Source of the DNA: an uncultured Eubacteriales bacterium | GTDB taxonomy: Bacteria > Bacillota > Clostridia > Christensenellales > Aristaeellaceae | NCBI GenBank assembly: GCA_902799465.1 | Contig: CADCAS010000003.1 | Location: 1-64,000, forward strand | DNA length: 64,000 bases | Reading direction: 5' to 3' | Shown: piece by piece, positions 9,431 to 19,538 of the stretch | Layout of the letters: each line of letters opens with the position of its first letter | Numbering within the stretch: position 1 is the first letter of the stretch | Made by a program: the position numbers and the translations under genes | The notes under the pieces: model-generated | Told to the model about the DNA's origin: nothing | What the model saw: only the letters and a program-made list of their open reading frames with translations | The model's database searches: none

Positions 9431-10429
9431 ATGGAATACGGACGGATCGAATCGGTGTCGAAGCCCATCTCGCGGGTGGTGTTCGGCACGGCGACGCCGA
9501 CGCTGTTCAACGCCTTTCGCTCGGTCTACGGCGAGGCGGCGGACTTCGACGCGCGGCTCTCGGCGGCCTTTCAACTGCTGGACGACATGTACGCCGAGGG
9601 CGTGAACTGCTTCGACTGCGCGGACCACTACGGCGAGGAGCCGCTGGGCGAGTGGCTGGAGGCCCGGGGCCTGCGGGACAAGGTGGTGATCCTGGCCAAG
9701 GGCGCGCACCACAACCGCTGGCGCAAACGCGTGACGGACTTCGACATCCTCCACGACGTGCACAACTCCCTGGCGAAGCTCAAGACCGACCACCTGGACC
9801 TGTACCTGCTGCACCGGGACGACCCGGAGGCCGCGGTGGGCCCGCTGGTGGACGCGCTGAACCGCTGCCGGGACGAGGGCAAGATCGGCGTGTTCGGCGG
9901 CAGCAACTGGACCATCCCCCGCATCGAGGCGGCCAACGACTACGCCCTGAAGCACGGCCTGCAGCCCTTCACCGTGTCCAGCCCCAACTTTGGCCTGGCC
10001 GACCAGGTGACGGACCTGTGGGGCGGCGGCTGCGTGACCATCTCCGGTCCCGCCAACCGGGAGGCCCGGCGCTGGTATGCCGAGCACCGCATGCCGGTGT
10101 TCGCCTATTCCGCCATGGGCCGGGGACTGTTCTCGGGCCGGGTGAAGAGCGACGACCCCGATACCGCGACGCGATACATGGACGAGTTCGGCATCAGGGG
10201 CTACGTCTGCCCGGAGAACCTCGAGCGCCTGCGCCGCTGCGAGCAGCTGGCCGCGGAGAAGGGCCTCACCGTGCCGCAGATCGCCATGGCCTGGATCTTC
10301 AACCAGCGTGCCCTGGACGTCTACGCCCTCACCAGCCCCACCAAACGCGACCACATGCGCACCAACGCCCAGGCCAGCGCCATCGCGCTGACCGAAGCCG
10401 AGTGCAGGTGGCTGGATCTGGAGGGATAG
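9431..10429 (+). CDS. Aldo/keto reductase family protein
   Basis: A 332-residue TIM-barrel oxidoreductase. The AKR tetrad is visible: Asp in NCFDCADHYGEE (Tyr beside it), Lys in VVILAKGAHH, and His in LYLLHRDDP. The C-terminal half has SNWTIPRIEAA, AYSAMGRGLFSGR and LTSPTKRDHM, which line the NADPH site. A GGGAGG ribosome site precedes ATG 9431. The family reduces carbonyls with NADPH; the substrate is unknown. It is likely co-transcribed with the preceding L,D-transpeptidase, though a functional link is not obvious. Confidence 0.9.
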   Translation: MEYGRIESVSKPISRVVFGTATPTLFNAFRSVYGEAADFDARLSAAFQLLDDMYAEGVNCFDCADHYGEEPLGEWLEARGLRDKVVILAKGAHHNRWRKRVTDFDILHDVHNSLAKLKTDHLDLYLLHRDDPEAAVGPLVDALNRCRDEGKIGVFGGSNWTIPRIEAANDYALKHGLQPFTVSSPNFGLADQVTDLWGGGCVTISGPANREARRWYAEHRMPVFAYSAMGRGLFSGRVKSDDPDTATRYMDEFGIRGYVCPENLERLRRCEQLAAEKGLTVPQIAMAWIFNQRALDVYALTSPTKRDHMRTNAQASAIALTEAECRWLDLEG

Positions 10430-10539
10430 AGCGGGGGAAGCTGATTCCGCAGAGATGGAATGAGAGCGGGGAGTTGCGGTGCAATCCCTTAGGGATTTGT
10501 TCTGATCGGATAAGCGCCTGGTTCCGTCATGAGAAATAA

Positions 10540-10672
10540 GGAACGACCTCTCAGTCAGCCTGGCGGCTGACAGCTCCCCTGAAAGGGGAGCCATGGCTGA
10601 CGTGCTTCGTTCCTCTTGGCTCCCCTTCCAGGGGAGCTGTCGCCGATAGAGTCGGCGACTGAGAGGTCGTTA
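10540..10672. repeat. Family B element core, copy B2
   Basis: It begins GGAACGACCTCTCAGTC and ends GACTGAGAGGTCGTTACC, an inverted pair. Between them are the hairpins GTCAGCCTGGCGGCTGAC and GGCTCCCCTTCCAGGGGAGC and the sequence GTCGCCGATAGAGTCGGCGAC. The outer terminal repeats of the full element are not recognisable here. This lies in the 10430-10924 gap, which otherwise holds only the greA promoter and leader. Confidence 0.8.
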
Positions 10673-10790
10673 CCCTTTACCTTCAAATGTCGATTTCCAC
10701 TTCCACGCTCCACACCTCGAACTCGGCTTATTGCGTGCTGTGACCCACACTCAAAATAACCTATTCTTAACCCTTGCCTCCCGCCCAATC

Positions 10791-10819
10791 TTGACTTTTT
10801 CCCCGGGAACAGGTATAAT
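10791..10819 (+). promoter_or_regulatory. Promoter of greA-lysS
   Basis: TTGACT (10791-10796), a 17-nt spacer and TATAAT (10814-10819). Transcription would start near 10826, giving a leader of about 100 nt that begins almost exactly at a large hairpin. Confidence 0.85.
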
Positions 10820-10828
10820 AAGAAACGA

Positions 10829-10877
10829 CCGAATAAGCGAGACACTGCCGTTTGAGGTAGTGTTATTGTTTATTCGG
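10829..10877 (+). promoter_or_regulatory. Long hairpin in the greA leader
   Basis: The outer stem CCGAATAA (10829-10836) pairs with TTATTCGG (10870-10877), and the inner stem CACTGCC (10843-10849) with GGTAGTG (10856-10862, one G-T pair), separated by a 6-nt internal loop on each side. It lies right after the predicted transcription start and has no T tract, so it is more likely a 5' stabiliser or control element than a terminator. Confidence 0.55.
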
Positions 10878-10924
10878 CTATATTGCGTTATAACCATACC
10901 AACCAACCCGGGAGGCAATCAATC

Positions 10925-11419
10925 ATGGCAGACACGAGGATTCTTACATTTACAGATAAGAAAAAGCTGGAGGAACAGCTTGAGGCGCTGAACATCGAGC
11001 GCAAGAAGGTGGCGGAGGAGATCCAGATCGCCCGCGGCTTCGGCGATTTGAGCGAGAACGCGGAGTACGACGCCGCCAAGGCCAAGGAGGCAGAGGTGTA
11101 CGGCAACATCGCCCGCATTGAGACCGAGCTGCGCACGGCCACCTTCGTGGACGACAGCGTGGTGAACACCGATACCGCCGCCCTGGGCACCGTGGTGCGG
11201 GTCATGGACCTGACCTACGACGAGGAGGACGAGTACACCCTGGTGGGCTTCACCGAGGCGGACCCCGCCAAGCTGTTCATCTCCAATGAGTCGCCCATCG
11301 GCAAGGCCCTGTGCGACACCGACGGCAAGGGCACCGGCGCCCGCGTGGGCGACGTGGTGGAGGCCAACACCCCCGGCGGCGTCATCAAGCTGAAGGTGCT
11401 GTCCATTCGCAAGAGATAA
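10925..11419 (+). CDS. greA: Transcription elongation factor GreA
   Basis: A 164-residue GreA, which enters the secondary channel of RNA polymerase and stimulates cleavage of backtracked RNA. The N-terminal coiled coil (about residues 10-75) carries the conserved acidic tip ARGFGDLSENAEYDAAK with the Asp and Glu that hold the catalytic metal. The C-terminal FKBP-like domain ends with ANTPGGVIKLKVLSI. ATG 10925 follows CGGGAGGCAAT. lysS starts 23 nt downstream, a common greA-lysS pairing in Firmicutes. Confidence 0.96.
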   Translation: MADTRILTFTDKKKLEEQLEALNIERKKVAEEIQIARGFGDLSENAEYDAAKAKEAEVYGNIARIETELRTATFVDDSVVNTDTAALGTVVRVMDLTYDEEDEYTLVGFTEADPAKLFISNESPIGKALCDTDGKGTGARVGDVVEANTPGGVIKLKVLSIRKR

Positions 11420-11442
11420 CCATCGAGAGGAGCATACGATAC

Positions 11443-12927
11443 ATGGCCCAGACCTACCAGGTCCCCGCCGGGTTCACCGAGCAGGACACCATCCGGCTGA
11501 ACAAGCTCAACGCCCTGATCGAGCAGGGCCGCAATCCCTACGAGATCACCACCTACGACCGCACCCACACCTCCGGCCAGATCATCGGCGGCTATGAGGC
11601 GCTGGAGGACCAGACCGTGCGCGTGGCCGGCCGCATCCTGGGCAAGCACATCATGGGCAAGGCCAGCTTTGCCCGCATCCAGGACCCCGACGGCACCCTT
11701 CAGATCTACGTGAAGCGGGACGACGTGGGGGAGGAGCCCTACAAGGACTTCAAGGCCCTGGACATCGGCGACATCGTCGGCGTCACGGGCAGGGTGTTCA
11801 AGACCAAGACCGGCGAGATCTCCGTCCACGCGGCCGAGATCGTGCTGCTGACCAAGAGCCTGCATCCGCTGCCGGAGAAGTTCCACGGCCTCACCGATAC
11901 CGATACCCGCTATCGCCAGCGCTACGTGGACCTGATCGTCAATCCCGAGGTGAAGGACACCTTCGTCAAGCGCAGCCGCATCCTGCGGGAGCTGCGCGCC
12001 TTCCTGGACGGCCGGGGCTATCTGGAGGTGGACACCCCCATCCTCACTCCCTTTGAGATCGGCGCGGCGGCCAAGCCCTTCTACACCCACCACAATTCCC
12101 TGGACATGGACATGGTGCTGCGCATCGAGACGGAGCTGTATCTGAAGCGCCTGATCGTCGGCGGCCTGGACCGGGTCTACGAGGTGGGCCGCATCTTCCG
12201 CAACGAGGGCATGGACACCAAGCACAACCCTGAGTTCACCACCATAGAGCTGTACGAGGCCTACACCGACTTCCACGGCATGATGGACCTGGTGGAGGAC
12301 ATGATGAAGACCGTGACCCGGAAGGTCTGCGGCTCGCTGGTGATCCCCTATCAGGGCAATGACATCGACATCGGCCACTGGGAGCGGCTGACCATGATCG
12401 ACGCCGTGAAGAAGTACTCCGGCGTGGACTTCCGCGACTGGCAGACCGACGAGGACGCCATCGCCGCCGCCAAGGCCCACCACGTGGAGCTGCCCGAGGT
12501 GCCCACCAAGGGCGCCATACTGGCCGAGTTCTTCGACGCCTTCGTGGAGGACAAGCTGATCCAGCCCACCTTCATCTACGATTACCCCGTGGAGATCAGC
12601 CCCCTGGCCAAGCGCAAGCCCGACGACCCCGCCTTCACCGAGCGCTTCGAGTACTTCATCAACGCCACCGAGTTCGGCAACGCCTTCTCCGAGCTCAACG
12701 ATCCCCTGGACCAGCGCGCGCGCTTCGAGCGCCAGGTGGCCGAGCGCAAGGCCCTCAATCCCGAGAGCCGCGCCCAGGTGGATTACGACTACGTCAACGC
12801 CCTGGAGTACGGCATGCCCCCCACCGGCGGCCTCGGCTTCGGCATCGATCGCCTGGTGATGCTGCTCACCAATTCCGATTCCATCCGCGACGTGCTGCTG
12901 TTCCCCACGATGAAGCCTCTGGACTGA
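11443..12927 (+). CDS. lysS: Lysyl-tRNA synthetase (class II)
   Basis: A 494-residue class II LysRS that charges tRNA-Lys. It has an N-terminal OB-fold anticodon-binding domain (about residues 55-170) and a class II catalytic core with motif 2 RIFRNEGMDTKHNPEFT and motif 3 GGLGFGIDRLVMLLT. The C-terminus SIRDVLLFPTMKP is typical. ATG 11443 follows GAGAGGAGC. Co-transcribed with greA; a terminator follows. Confidence 0.97.
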   Translation: MAQTYQVPAGFTEQDTIRLNKLNALIEQGRNPYEITTYDRTHTSGQIIGGYEALEDQTVRVAGRILGKHIMGKASFARIQDPDGTLQIYVKRDDVGEEPYKDFKALDIGDIVGVTGRVFKTKTGEISVHAAEIVLLTKSLHPLPEKFHGLTDTDTRYRQRYVDLIVNPEVKDTFVKRSRILRELRAFLDGRGYLEVDTPILTPFEIGAAAKPFYTHHNSLDMDMVLRIETELYLKRLIVGGLDRVYEVGRIFRNEGMDTKHNPEFTTIELYEAYTDFHGMMDLVEDMMKTVTRKVCGSLVIPYQGNDIDIGHWERLTMIDAVKKYSGVDFRDWQTDEDAIAAAKAHHVELPEVPTKGAILAEFFDAFVEDKLIQPTFIYDYPVEISPLAKRKPDDPAFTERFEYFINATEFGNAFSELNDPLDQRARFERQVAERKALNPESRAQVDYDYVNALEYGMPPTGGLGFGIDRLVMLLTNSDSIRDVLLFPTMKPLD

Positions 12928-12972
12928 CTTTGGCATTCGGAATCCATGGATATCTATCCGGGCCAATCCGGC

Positions 12973-13007
12973 AAAAAGGACTCGATCTCAAGGATCGGGT
13001 CCTTTTT
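12973..13007 (+). terminator. Rho-independent terminator of greA-lysS
   Basis: AAAAAGGACTCGATC (12973-12987) pairs with GATCGGGTCCTTTTT (12993-13007) with one G-T pair. The T run is the 3' side of the stem; the A-rich 5' side could also serve the opposing gene. Confidence 0.85.
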
Positions 13008-13072
13008 GCGTGGGATTTGCTTCGGTTGCTCCGCCCTTTCCGGCGCGCATCGGCGGCAGGAGGTGGGCTTCT

Positions 13073-13708
13073 TCACTTCGCCAGAGCCACGCCCATTTCG
13101 AAGGCTCGGATGCGCTCCTGGGGGAATACGTTCTCGTGGCGGCGCTGTTTTGCCTCCGGGTCGAACAGCGTCCAGGGGCAGTCGGTCTTGCCGTAGTCCT
13201 TCAGCTGGAGCGTGTCGCCGCTGACCAGGACCTCGGTGGGGCCGACGAAGCGGGAGAGGGTCTGCTGATAGCTTCGAAGAAGTCCCAGATAGCTGGTGTC
13301 CGGGGCGTTGCTGGTCATGATCAGCAGCACCGGGATGGAGCGCGGGTTGCAGCAGGGCGTCTCGACGTTGTAGGTCAGGTTCTGGAAGATCAGGCGCTCG
13401 TACAGCGCCCGGAAGGAGGCCGTCAGCTCCGACAGGTAATTGGGGGAGCCGATGATCAGCCCGTCCGACGCCCGAATGGCGTCCAGCACCGGGGTCAGCC
13501 CGTCCCGACAGACGCAGCGGCCCTTGTTCTTCTCCCGCTTGCAGCCAAAGCAGGAGATGCAGCCGGTGTACTTCTCCAATCGGAACAGGTCGAACCGCTC
13601 GATGGCTGCCCCGGCGGACTCCGCCCCCCTGGCCGCCTCGGTGATCAGCGTGTCCGTGTTCCAGCCCTTCCTGGGGCCCGCATTTATGGCGACGATGCGC
13701 TTGCTCAT
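13073..13708 (-). CDS. Flavodoxin-fold NAD(P)H-dependent FMN reductase / iron-sulfur flavoprotein
   Basis: A 211-residue flavodoxin-like protein. The N-terminal phosphate-binding loop reads AINAGPRKGWNTDTL. A Cys-rich CISCFGCKREKNKGRCVC segment (about residues 49-66) resembles the cluster or zinc motif of archaeal and clostridial iron-sulfur flavoproteins. GSPNYLSELTASFRALYERL is the second FMN contact. The ribosome site GAGAGGAGC precedes ATG 13708. It probably passes electrons to an unknown acceptor in anaerobic metabolism. It is transcribed alone, convergent with lysS. Confidence 0.85.
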   Translation of the reverse strand: MSKRIVAINAGPRKGWNTDTLITEAARGAESAGAAIERFDLFRLEKYTGCISCFGCKREKNKGRCVCRDGLTPVLDAIRASDGLIIGSPNYLSELTASFRALYERLIFQNLTYNVETPCCNPRSIPVLLIMTSNAPDTSYLGLLRSYQQTLSRFVGPTEVLVSGDTLQLKDYGKTDCPWTLFDPEAKQRRHENVFPQERIRAFEMGVALAK

Positions 13709-13778
13709 ATGATGTGCTCCTCTCTGCGGGATGCGGTCTCCAGCGCCTTGCAGGGCTTGAGAGCCTTTCCCGCGGTCC

Positions 13779-13807
13779 TTTACAATGCGGCGCTTATCAT
13801 CTATACT
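13779..13807 (+). promoter_or_regulatory. Promoter of the GNAT acetyltransferase gene
   Basis: TTTACA (13779-13784), 17 nt, TATACT (13802-13807), about 60 nt before the start codon. The 13709-13866 gap also has to hold the divergent promoter of the flavoprotein, which I could not place. Confidence 0.75.
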
Positions 13808-13866
13808 ATAAGGGACGGCGGGCTATTTGTCAATGACGCGCCGCACAGATCAGACAGGAGGAAGCG

Positions 13867-14313
13867 ATGGTAGAACTCAGAGCGATCACGGAGGAGAACT
13901 TCATGGAGGCCTTCAATCTCAGGCTCGCGCCGGGACAGGAGGCGTTCGTCTCGCACCCGATTCGCAGCCTGGCGCAGGCCTATGTCTACAGGGACCAGTG
14001 CCAGCCCTTCGGCATCTACGCGGAGGGGCGGATGGTCGGGTACGTCATGGTGATCTACGACTGCGACGTGCCCGAGTACGACATCTGGCACATGATGATC
14101 GACGCCTCCGCGCAGGGGCGCGGCTACGGCGGCGCGGCGCTGGACGAGGTCATCCGATACATCCGGACCAAGCCCTTCGGCGACTCGGGGCGGGTCGCCC
14201 TGACCTGCAACAGGGACAATGCCGCGGCCCAAAGGCTCTACACATGCAAGGGCTTCGCCGCCACGGGAAACGGAGACGAGGACGAGATAGAGATGGCGAT
14301 GAACGTCGATTGA
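13867..14313 (+). CDS. GNAT family N-acetyltransferase
   Basis: A 148-residue single-domain acetyltransferase. The acetyl-CoA binding motif A is seen in IWHMMIDASAQGRGYGGAALDEVI (conserved Q/R-G-x-G with GRGYGG), and motif B in TCNRDNAAAQRLYTCKGF. The arrangement is closest to spermidine/diamine acetyltransferase-like GNATs, but the substrate cannot be assigned. The ribosome site is AGGAGGAAGCG. It ends at the bidirectional hairpin shared with purL. Confidence 0.88.
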   Translation: MVELRAITEENFMEAFNLRLAPGQEAFVSHPIRSLAQAYVYRDQCQPFGIYAEGRMVGYVMVIYDCDVPEYDIWHMMIDASAQGRGYGGAALDEVIRYIRTKPFGDSGRVALTCNRDNAAAQRLYTCKGFAATGNGDEDEIEMAMNVD

Positions 14314-14320
14314 CACAAAA

Positions 14321-14347
14321 CGCCCCGGTCCGAATCGGACCGGGGCG
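14321..14347 (-). terminator. Terminator of the pur operon
   Basis: A perfect 12-bp stem, CGCCCCGGTCCG with CGGACCGGGGCG, and a 3-nt loop. Read on the minus strand it is followed by TTTTGTG, so it ends the pur transcript just after purL. It lies 7 nt past the convergent acetyltransferase gene and may stop both. Confidence 0.88.
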
Positions 14348-14357
14348 TCGCTGTGGA

Positions 14358-17300
14358 TCAGCGGTAGTAGTCCACCGCGCCGCGGAACATGCCGTTGTCG
14401 TAATTGCCGGGGACGTTCTTGTAGAGGTCCACGTTGAAGCCCACGCGCTCGGAGTGGGCCATCTTGCCGAAGACCCTGCCGTCGGGGGAGGTGATGCCCT
14501 CGATGGCCTGGCAGGAGCCGTTGGGATTGAACAGGATGTCCATGGTGGGGTCGCCGTTCAGGTCGCAATACTGAGTGGCGATCTGGCCGTTTTCAGCCAG
14601 CCTGGCGATGAAGTCGTCGGAGGCGATGAACTTGCCCTCGCCGTGGGAGATGGGGGCCATGTAGACCTCGCCGGGGTTCGTGTGCATCAGCCACGGGCTC
14701 TTGTTGGACGCGATGCGGGTGGAGACCAGGCGGGACTGGTGGCGTCCGATGTCGTTGAAGGTCAGCGTGGCCTCCACGCACTGGTCGGCCTCGCGGATCT
14801 CGCCGTAGGGCACCAGGCCCAGCTTGATCAGCGCCTGGAAGCCGTTGCAGATGCCGCCCATCAGGCCGTCGCGCTGGTTCAGCAGCTCATGCACCCGGTC
14901 GCGAATGACGGGATTGCGGAAGAACGCCGCGATGAACTTGCCGGAGCCGTCCGGCTCGTCGCCGCCGGAGAAGCCGCCGGGGATGAACACGATCTGGCTC
15001 TGGGCGATCTTGTCGGCAAAGGCCTCGGCGGACTCGGCGACGGCCTGCGCGGACAGGTTGCGGATGACCATGACCTCCGGCTCCGCCCCCGCCTTGATGA
15101 AGGCCCGGGCGGTGTCGTATTCGCAGTTGGTGCCGGGGAACACGGGAATCAGCACCCGGGGCTTGGCCACCTTGATGGCGGGCGCGACGCGCTTGTCCGC
15201 GCTGTAATTGAAGGCCTTAGGGGCGCTGTAGGTCTTTTTGACGGTGGCGGGGAACACCTCGTTCAGCCTGCCCTCGTACAGCGCCTCCAGCGCGTCGGCG
15301 GGGATGCTGACATTACCGCAGGCAAAGACCCGCTCCGCCGTGGTCTCGCCGATCACGTCCGCGCCGTCAGCCGCGTATTCCACCAGGAAGCTGCCGTAAA
15401 CGGGGGTGAACAGGTCCACGCCCTCGCGGAAGGTCACGCCGAAGCCCTCGCCCAGGGCCATGCGGAACGCCGCGGAGGCCGCGCCCCCCTTGCCCACCGC
15501 CCAGGCGGCAAGTATGGAGCCATCCTTGAGGCCAGCGTCCACCCTGGCAAACAGCGCCTTCTGGCTTGCGGGTTCAGGCGTGCCGTTTTCGCGGTAGTCC
15601 GGCTTCAGCCAGCCGATCTTCGAACCGGCCTTCTTGAATACGCCGGACTTGAGATTTCCCGCCGGGCACACGCCCACGGCGAAGGATACCAGCGTGGGCG
15701 GCACGTGGATATCCTCAAAGGAGCCGGACATGCTGTCCTTGCCGCCGATGGCCGCGCAGCCGAAATCCATCTGCGCGTCCAGCGCGCCCAGCAGCGCCGA
15801 AAGGGGCTTGCCCCAGGCGGTCTCGGAGTTCATGCGCTCAAAGTATTCCTGGAAGGTCAGGTGCACGTTTTCGGTGCCGCTGCCCACGGCCACCAGCTTG
15901 GCGATGGAATCCACCACCGCAAGGTACGCGCCGCGATACGGGCTCTTTTCGCTGATAGCCGGATCGAAGCCGTAGGCCATGACGGATGCGGTGTCGCTCT
16001 CGCCGCCCTCCACGGGCACGCGGGAGGCCATCGCCTGGGCGGGCGTCAGCTGGCGGCTGCCGCCGAAGGGCATCAGCAGGGAGGACGCGCCGTTGGTGCT
16101 GTCGAACCGCTCGGCCAGGCCCCGCTGGGAGCAGGTGTTCAGATCCGACACGGCGGCCTTCATGCCCTCGTCGAAGTCCATGATATGGGCGGCCTGCCGC
16201 TTCTCCTGGGCCTTCACGACCACGTCGGTGTGCTTGGGCGCGCCGTTGGAATTGAGGAATTCGCGGGCCACGTCCACGATGGTCCTGCCGTTCCAGTGCA
16301 TCACCAGGCGGGGGGATTCGGTGACCTTCGCCACCACGGTGGATTCCAGGTTCTCGGTATCGGCCAGAGCGCGGAAAGCGTCCACGTCCTCGGGGGCGAG
16401 CACCACGGCCATGCGCTCCTGAGATTCGGAGATGGCCAGCTCCGTGCCGTCCAGACCCTCGTACTTGCGGGGGACCTTGTTGAGGTCGATGTCCAGGCCG
16501 TCGGCCAGCTCGCCGATGGCCACGCTCACGCCGCCCGCGCCGAAGTCGTTGCAGCGCTTGATCATCCTGACGGCCTCGGGGTTGCGGAACAGCCTTTGCA
16601 GCTTGCGCTCCTCGGGCGCGTTGCCCTTCTGGACCTCCGCGCCGCAGGTCTCAAGGGAGGCCTCGGTGTGGGCCTTGGAGGAGCCGGTCGCGCCGCCGCA
16701 GCCGTCGCGGCCGGTGCGGCCGCCCAGCAGAATCACGATGTCGCCGGGGGCGGGCACCTCGCGCCGCACCTGGTTCGCCGGGGCCGCGCCCACCACCGCA
16801 CCGATCTCCATGCGCTTGGCGGCGTAGCCGTCGTGATAGATCTCCTCGACCAAACCCGTGGCCAGGCCGATCTGGTTGCCGTATGAGGAATAGCCCGCCG
16901 CGGCGGTGGTGACCAGCTGCCGCTGGGGCAGCTTGCCCCGGATGGTGGCCTCCACGGGCCGGGTGGGGTCTGCCGCGCCGGTCACGCGCATGGCCTGATA
17001 GACGTAGCCGCGCCCGGACAGCGGGTCGCGGATCGCGCCGCCGATACAGGTGGCCGCGCCGCCGAAGGGCTCGATCTCGGTGGGGTGATTGTGGGTCTCG
17101 TTTTTGAAGAGCAGCAGCCACTTCTGCTTCTCGCCGTGCACGTCCACGTCCATACGAATGGTGCAGGCGTTGATCTCGTCGCTCTCATCGAGGTCGGTGA
17201 GGACGCCGCGCTGCTTCAACACCTTCGCGCCGATGGTGGCGATGTCCATCAGGCACACGGGCTTGGTGCGACCCAACTCGTCCCGCAGGCCGAGGTAGCG

Positions 17301-18038
17301 CTTATACGCCGCCTCGACGTCCGCATCCTCGAAGGTCACCTCGCCCAGCTCGGTCAGGAACGTGGTGTGGCGGCAGTGATCGGACCAGTAGGTGTCGATC
17401 ATGCGAATTTCGGTCAGGGTGGGGTCGCGGCGCTCGGATTTGAAGTATTCCTGGCAGAAGGCGATGTCCGCGGCGTCCATGGCGAGGCCGTACTTTTTGA
17501 TGAAGTCCTTCAGCTCCTCCGCAGAATAGCCGATGAAGCCCGTCAGGGTCTCCACGGTCTCCGGGATGGCGAAGTTGGTCCTGAGGGTCTCGACGGGGGA
17601 GAGGGAAGCCTCGCGGCGCTCCACGGGGTTGATGACGTGGTGCTTCACGGCGGCGATGTCGGCCTCGGTCAGGTCGCCCTCCAGGATGTACACCGTGGCG
17701 GTGCGCACGTCGGGGCGCTCCACCTGCTCCAGCAGCTGGATGCACTGGGCCGCGGAGTCCGCCCGCTGGTCGAACTGCCCGGGCAGGTATTCGGCGGCGA
17801 AGACCGCGCCGGTATACTCGGGCAGCTCCCGGGTCACGGTGTCCACCATCGGCTCGGAGAACACGTTGGGGACGGCCTTCTCAAACAGGTCGGCGTCCAG
17901 GTTCTCCACGTCGTAGCGGTTCAGGATGCGCACGCCGGTGAGGCCGCGGATGCCCAGGAAGGAGGTCAGCTCCGAAAACAGCGCGGCGGCCTCGTGGTCG
18001 AAGCCGGGCTTTTTTTCAACGTATACGCGATAGACCAT
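14358..18038 (-). CDS. purL: Phosphoribosylformylglycinamidine synthase, single-chain
   Basis: A 1226-residue large-type PurL combining the synthase and glutaminase parts in one chain; many Bacilli instead use PurL, PurQ and PurS as separate proteins. It converts FGAR to FGAM with ATP and glutamine. The PurS-like N-terminus (about residues 1-150) leads into two AIRS-type halves; HNHPTEIEPFGGAATCIGG marks the ATP site. The C-terminal GATase domain (from about residue 965) has FPGTNCEYDTA, a catalytic Cys in GGICNGFQALIKLG, and a late His in PISHGEGKF. It is the last gene of the operon, 3 nt after purD. Confidence 0.97.
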   Translation of the reverse strand: MVYRVYVEKKPGFDHEAAALFSELTSFLGIRGLTGVRILNRYDVENLDADLFEKAVPNVFSEPMVDTVTRELPEYTGAVFAAEYLPGQFDQRADSAAQCIQLLEQVERPDVRTATVYILEGDLTEADIAAVKHHVINPVERREASLSPVETLRTNFAIPETVETLTGFIGYSAEELKDFIKKYGLAMDAADIAFCQEYFKSERRDPTLTEIRMIDTYWSDHCRHTTFLTELGEVTFEDADVEAAYKRYLGLRDELGRTKPVCLMDIATIGAKVLKQRGVLTDLDESDEINACTIRMDVDVHGEKQKWLLLFKNETHNHPTEIEPFGGAATCIGGAIRDPLSGRGYVYQAMRVTGAADPTRPVEATIRGKLPQRQLVTTAAAGYSSYGNQIGLATGLVEEIYHDGYAAKRMEIGAVVGAAPANQVRREVPAPGDIVILLGGRTGRDGCGGATGSSKAHTEASLETCGAEVQKGNAPEERKLQRLFRNPEAVRMIKRCNDFGAGGVSVAIGELADGLDIDLNKVPRKYEGLDGTELAISESQERMAVVLAPEDVDAFRALADTENLESTVVAKVTESPRLVMHWNGRTIVDVAREFLNSNGAPKHTDVVVKAQEKRQAAHIMDFDEGMKAAVSDLNTCSQRGLAERFDSTNGASSLLMPFGGSRQLTPAQAMASRVPVEGGESDTASVMAYGFDPAISEKSPYRGAYLAVVDSIAKLVAVGSGTENVHLTFQEYFERMNSETAWGKPLSALLGALDAQMDFGCAAIGGKDSMSGSFEDIHVPPTLVSFAVGVCPAGNLKSGVFKKAGSKIGWLKPDYRENGTPEPASQKALFARVDAGLKDGSILAAWAVGKGGAASAAFRMALGEGFGVTFREGVDLFTPVYGSFLVEYAADGADVIGETTAERVFACGNVSIPADALEALYEGRLNEVFPATVKKTYSAPKAFNYSADKRVAPAIKVAKPRVLIPVFPGTNCEYDTARAFIKAGAEPEVMVIRNLSAQAVAESAEAFADKIAQSQIVFIPGGFSGGDEPDGSGKFIAAFFRNPVIRDRVHELLNQRDGLMGGICNGFQALIKLGLVPYGEIREADQCVEATLTFNDIGRHQSRLVSTRIASNKSPWLMHTNPGEVYMAPISHGEGKFIASDDFIARLAENGQIATQYCDLNGDPTMDILFNPNGSCQAIEGITSPDGRVFGKMAHSERVGFNVDLYKNVPGNYDNGMFRGAVDYYR

Positions 18039-18041
18039 AGG

Positions 18042-19325
<1,284 letters not shown>

Positions 19326-19396
19326 ATGCTCTGCCTCGCTTTTATGGGGTGGGTGAATAAATAAACTCAATAATCCTGATAAAGATATGAGCTTTG

Positions 19397-19527
19397 AATT
19401 AGGAATTGGGAATGAGGAATTAGGAATTATGAATGGCTTGGCTGCGTAGAGGCGGCGATGCGCCGCCCCTTCGGGGTACGCGGCAGCTATTTTCAATTCC
19501 TAATTCCTAATTCCCAATTCCTAATTC
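19397..19527. repeat. Family A palindromic element, copy A2, inside the pur operon
   Basis: The left arm (19397-19434) has TTAGGAA/TTGGGAA heptamers and the right arm (19495-19527) is its inverse, with one mismatch in about 33 positions and the odd GGGAAT unit in the mirrored place. The core carries GGCTTGGCTGCG, the self-complementary GGCGGCGATGCGCCGCC and CGCGGCAGC. It lies between purH and purD, so it is transcribed as part of the operon and would fold into a very long hairpin. Confidence 0.85.
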
Positions 19528-19538
19528 TCTCAAATCCG

